DNA of 13,979 bases from SKVR01 sp964589855 (GTDB lineage: Bacteria; Bacteroidota; Bacteroidia; Bacteroidales; UBA7960), in NCBI GenBank assembly GCA_964589855.1, contig CAZPVB010000095.1:1-13979 (forward strand). Reading direction: 5' to 3'. The first letter of the stretch is position 1. The number at the start of each line of letters is the position of its first letter. The notes under the pieces are model-generated. The model was not told where the DNA came from. It was given only the letters and a program-made list of their open reading frames with translations, and did not search any database. This document shows positions 13,364 to 13,979 of this stretch, piece by piece. Position numbers and translations under genes: made by a program.

Positions 13364-13918
13364 CTAAACCGATAAATAAAAATAAAGAAGTAAAACAGGA
13401 ATGAGTATACCCATGGTTACAAAATATACACCCCTTTTCTGAAATCCGTTTTTACCTTTCAATACAAACAATCCTGTTACGGCAAGGAGGATCAAACCCA
13501 CAGCAAATAAATCAGAAAACCATGTCCATAATTTTCGTGGCGTATTATAATGCAAAAAATTAATTTCATTAAAAACAGGTCTCTTTCTTACTGTTTCAAG
13601 CACTCCTTCTCCAGTGTTGAGGTTTACATTCACTGTCCCCCCGTTAATAAAAATCCGCATATTATCTCCACTTACCAGGTGTGTTTTATAATTCCCCTCT
13701 TCATTGATCTCTTTCAATACAGTGTCTACCCAATCCATTACCTCTTCACTTTCTGAATTTAATTGAACATTGAATCCTGTTTGCTTGATAATAAAATTAG
13801 GATTCCAGTGGTGCCTGTGATTGAGAGCAATACCGGACAGACCATAAATAATGCACATCCCAAAGAAAAAATAACCCACGTCGCGATGCACAGCCCTGTT
13901 GATTCGTCTTAATTTCAT
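13364..13918 (-). CDS. PepSY-associated TM-like membrane protein
   Basis: The 184-residue inner-membrane protein has a basic N-terminus (MKLRRINRAVHRD), a first membrane helix at ~14-33 (YFFFGMCIIYGLSGIALNHR), an extracytoplasmic domain ~34-130 containing one PepSY-like alpha/beta unit (VDTVLKEI...HLVSGDNMRIFINGGTVNVNLNTGEGV), a second helix at ~136-153 (SDLFAVGLILLAVTGLFVL) and a third at ~163-182. The HRD...GLSGIALNHR and FLHYNTPRKLWTWFSD stretches are typical of Bacteroidota PepSY-TM-like proteins, which often sit beside TonB-dependent or other iron/haem uptake genes; that partner would be beyond the right edge. The reading frame stays open upstream to the window end, but the family normally starts at this Met, so I place the start at 13918. 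A stop in another frame overlaps this ATG as ATGA (13915-13918 region), which may mark the end of an upstream gene. Confidence 0.85.
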   Translation of the reverse strand: MKLRRINRAVHRDVGYFFFGMCIIYGLSGIALNHRHHWNPNFIIKQTGFNVQLNSESEEVMDWVDTVLKEINEEGNYKTHLVSGDNMRIFINGGTVNVNLNTGEGVLETVRKRPVFNEINFLHYNTPRKLWTWFSDLFAVGLILLAVTGLFVLKGKNGFQKRGVYFVTMGILIPVLLLYFYLSV

Positions 13919-13979
13919 CTGTTCATAATTTGTTTCTCTTTGATATTGAGTGGTTTGCGATTTTGCTTGTAAGTTGCCC

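Noticed and set aside
13919..13979. Partial end of an upstream minus-strand gene at the right edge.
   Set aside because: Two frames end in stop codons close to the PepSY start (one overlapping as ATGA, one at 13923-13925), but only ~20 codons are visible and neither can be recognised, so no gene is called.
1..13979. Mobile element, phage, toxin-antitoxin, CRISPR or biosynthetic cluster.
   Set aside because: No transposase, integrase, terminal repeats, direct-repeat arrays, tRNA attachment site or matching gene families were seen; base composition and gene style look uniform.

Overview
The window looks like chromosomal DNA from a Bacteroidota (Bacteroidetes) bacterium, probably an anaerobic or facultative, Bacteroidales/Marinilabiliales-like lineage. 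This is an inference. It rests on a secreted peptidase with a type IX secretion (T9SS) C-terminal sorting domain, a DUF3127 gene, a PepSY-TM-like protein of the kind common in this phylum, AT-rich DNA, weak or absent Shine-Dalgarno sequences, and at least one perfect match to the phylum's promoter consensus (TTTG - 19 nt - TAnnTTTG). I see no insertion sequence, phage gene, CRISPR array, tRNA or rRNA.

Layout. 1-1892 (minus): a large TPR protein whose 3' end lies outside the window. 2109-4663 (minus): a two-gene operon of an AbgT-family transporter followed by a calcineurin-like metallophosphoesterase, with a well-formed promoter at 4711-4741. 4987-6159 (plus): a tandem adenylate-kinase gene. 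Its first half keeps every catalytic motif, while its second half has lost the P-loop lysine and other AMP/ATP-site residues. 6343-10134 (minus): three envelope or secreted proteins, namely a small membrane coiled-coil protein, a CAP-domain protein and an M14 zinc carboxypeptidase with several beta-sandwich modules and a T9SS tail. 10507-10887 (plus): a DUF3127 OB-fold-like protein with an SSB-like acidic tail ending in PLPF. 11393-13264 (plus): an aspartate ammonia-lyase carrying an N-terminal cyclic-nucleotide-binding domain. 13364-13918 (minus): a PepSY-TM-like membrane protein.

How the genes relate. Most neighbours look like independent housekeeping or envelope transcription units, not one dedicated system. 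The two most distinctive items are both gene fusions. One is a nucleotide kinase with a built-in pseudokinase-like second copy. The other is an amino-acid lyase with a built-in cNMP-type sensor domain whose phosphate-binding arginine appears replaced by histidine. Both could couple nucleotide status to enzyme activity inside one polypeptide, but this is inference. I found no convincing multi-gene novel system. Two RNA/DNA secondary structures deserve a look: a 14-bp stem lying exactly between a stop codon and the next start codon (9681-9720), and a three-helix imperfect inverted repeat between the convergent aspartase and PepSY genes (13288-13348).
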